Assembly (NCBI RefSeq): GCF_013266735.1
Contig: NZ_JABSNU010000006.1
Coordinates: 1 to 64,000, forward strand
Source of the DNA: Pedobacter foliorum
GTDB taxonomy: Bacteria; Bacteroidota; Bacteroidia; Sphingobacteriales; Sphingobacteriaceae
Length of the DNA stretch: 64,000 nucleotides
Reading direction: 5' to 3'
The translations under genes and the position numbers were made by a program. The notes under the pieces were generated by a model that was given only the letters and a program-made list of their open reading frames with translations, had not been told where the DNA came from and made no database searches. The stretch's first letter is position 1. Every line of letters starts with the position of its first letter. Shown here in pieces: positions 62,616-64,000 of this stretch.

Positions 62616-62849
62616 CTATTTTTGTTTTTCTGGTCTTGGTCCACGTTTGTAGATAACCAAGCCATTTAAAAAATTACGAAGAATCTGATCACCACAAGCC
62701 TTAAAATTTGGATGATCATCACTCCTAAAAAAAGAGCCTAGTTCACTCTTGGTAATTTTAAAGTTTACTAATTCCATGATTTTAATAATATCATCATTAG
62801 TTAATTCAAGTGCTACCCGCAACTTTTTAAAAATGTCATTATTGCTCAT
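62616..62849 (-). CDS. DUF1456 (YehS-like) small protein, single domain
   Basis: This 77-residue protein matches the DUF1456 family: NNDIFKKLRVALELTNDDII at the start, then LVNFKITKSELGSFFRSDDH and CGDQILRNFLNGLVIYKRG at the end. E. coli YehS has two such domains in about 156 residues; this one has one. The function is unknown. It lies 47 bp after the DEAD-box helicase and before a terminator, so the two are probably co-transcribed, which hints at an RNA-related role. Confidence 0.8.
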   Translation of the reverse strand: MSNNDIFKKLRVALELTNDDIIKIMELVNFKITKSELGSFFRSDDHPNFKACGDQILRNFLNGLVIYKRGPRPEKQK

Positions 62850-62896
62850 AATGTTGAGTATTATATGCTAAATTTCCCTAAATATTTTGAATTCAA

Positions 62897-64000
62897 TTAC
62901 ATTGCTACCTCTATCTTAACCTTTTTACCTTTGATTTTCTCATTGGCCAAAGATTTTAAGATTCGGTTAACCATGCTACGCTTAACTGCAACATAAGAAG
63001 ATTGGTCTTTAACCTCAATTAATCCTACATCTTCTTTCTGCAAACCACCCTTTTTAAGCAATAAACCTACAATATCAATTTTATTTACTTTATCCTTTTT
63101 ACCGGCAGCTATATATATTGTCTGCCAATCACTATCTCCCGGCAATTTAAAGTCACCTTTCAGATTTTCAGTTTCAATATCAGATTTTAGAAACGGATAC
63201 TTTTCATCATCAGCTATAATAAGGTATGCAGTGCCTTTTGCATTCATTCTGGCGGTACGACCATTACGGTGCAAAAATGCATCCTCAGTATAAGGGAGTT
63301 GATAATGAATGATACATTGTACCTCAGGAATATCCAAACCTCTGGATGCAAGATCAGTAGTAATAAGAATTTTTATACTTCCATTTCTGAATTTCAATAA
63401 GGCTCTTTCTCTTTCATCTTGCTCCATTCCTCCATGAAAAATATCGTGAGCCAGATCTTTGTCGATTAACAGATCACTAATACGATCAACAGTTTCCCTG
63501 TGATTACAAAAGATCAAGGTATTTTTATTTCCGATCTTACAAATCAACTTTAGCAAAGTATCCAACTTATCTTCAGCAGTAGTCAATACTTTCTTAAGTT
63601 TTAAATCAGGAACAACTTTTACATCCTTTAAAAAGTTAATTTCAACAGGTTTACTAACACCTGTAAAATCTGGGATCTCTTCCATTGCCGTAGCTGAAGT
63701 AAGCATCCGTTGTTTTAAAGAAAGTAGTTTTTTGATGATATAAGACATATCTTCCTTAAAACCGAATTCTAATGCTTTATCAAATTCATCAAGCACAAGT
63801 GTAGTTATGGTAGATTCATCAAAATTCTCATGACGAAGGTGATAAGCTATTCTGCCCGGAGTACCAATAAGTACCGCAGGTGGCTGCTCAAGGTTATTCC
63901 GTTCCGTTCTTACTGCATGACCTCCATAACAGCAATTCACCTTAAAACCAGTAGCCATTTGCTTAAAAACGCTTTCAATTTGTAAAGCAAGCTCACGCGA
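62897..64000 (-). CDS. DEAD-box RNA helicase with DbpA-like C-terminal domain (5' end outside the window)
   Basis: The frame stays open to the right edge and reads SRELALQIESVFKQ before the first internal Met (63958), so motif Ia is present and the N-terminus, with the Q motif and Walker A, is cut off. Visible motifs are GTPGR, VLDEFD (motif II with Phe in place of the Ala of DEAD), SAT, IFCNHRETVDRISDLL, TTDLASRGLDIPEV and HRNGRTAR. The C-terminal part (WQTIYIAAGKKDKVNKIDIV and VKRSMVNRILKSLANEKIKG) is a DbpA-type RNA-binding domain, known in E. coli for binding 23S rRNA hairpin 92. A role in large-subunit assembly or RNA remodelling is likely. Confidence 0.9.
   Translation of the reverse strand, partial: SRELALQIESVFKQMATGFKVNCCYGGHAVRTERNNLEQPPAVLIGTPGRIAYHLRHENFDESTITTLVLDEFDKALEFGFKEDMSYIIKKLLSLKQRMLTSATAMEEIPDFTGVSKPVEINFLKDVKVVPDLKLKKVLTTAEDKLDTLLKLICKIGNKNTLIFCNHRETVDRISDLLIDKDLAHDIFHGGMEQDERERALLKFRNGSIKILITTDLASRGLDIPEVQCIIHYQLPYTEDAFLHRNGRTARMNAKGTAYLIIADDEKYPFLKSDIETENLKGDFKLPGDSDWQTIYIAAGKKDKVNKIDIVGLLLKKGGLQKEDVGLIEVKDQSSYVAVKRSMVNRILKSLANEKIKGKKVKIEVAM

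Noticed and set aside
1..64000. Anti-phage defence, toxin-antitoxin, integrase or insertion sequence genes
   Set aside because: Every sizeable frame was assigned to another family or a shadow; no transposase, recombinase, nuclease-helicase or toxin-antitoxin pair was seen.

Overview
The window is chromosomal DNA from a Bacteroidota bacterium, most likely a Sphingobacteriaceae member of the Pedobacter type (inferred from gene families; no rRNA is present to confirm it). Supporting signs are AT-rich DNA, promoters of the TTTG-N18/20-TAnnTTTG class, Bacteroidota-only families (DUF4835, DUF6266, PorP/SprF, a type IX secretion type B C-terminal domain) and many exported Tat- or Sec-signal sugar enzymes.

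Left part (1-12169). A strong minus-strand promoter fires off the left edge. Next come an intergenic island with an 11-bp periodic tract, a REP/MITE-like element and a TA-rich tract, and then a DUF5655-like gene. A plus-strand housekeeping cluster follows: bamD, rpoZ, coaBC, a DUF4835 gene, a BlaI repressor with an M56 metallopeptidase (own promoter, paired operators and terminator), recN, fabI and two tandem paralogues with a carboxypeptidase-regulatory-like domain.

Middle (12211-26591). A PA0069-family radical SAM gene has palindromes over its start codon. It converges on a four-gene minus-strand operon: a SUMF1-fold protein without catalytic cysteines, a Tat-exported Gfo/Idh/MocA oxidoreductase, ApbE and a TIM-barrel isomerase. 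Then come clpC, ettA, a second Tat-exported TIM-barrel isomerase, a DUF6266 gene, and a ROK-esterase pair. Convergent genes are mostly separated by clear hairpin terminators, and palindromic dispersed repeats sit in the gaps.

Right part (26592-64000). About half of the window is one minus-strand gene of roughly 32.7 kb encoding a secreted protein of about 10,894 residues. Downstream in the same operon are a PorP/SprF-like outer-membrane protein and a PorE-like TPR/propeller/OmpA lipid-envelope protein. The giant has a signal peptide, an IgGFc-binding-like head, seven alternating Ig-like units, about 68 DUF11 units of about 130 residues and a type B sorting domain. The DUF11 array has a higher-order structure: four rounds of the same ordered set of 10-11 unit types, each followed by a variable number (7, 4, 4, 3) of a twelfth type, with a main period of about 5.86 kb. 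It carries signs of recent recombination. By analogy with SprB-SprF this operon should build a giant cell-surface adhesin or filament. It is the most unusual system in the window. A DUF1456 gene and a DEAD-box RNA helicase, cut by the window edge, close the region.
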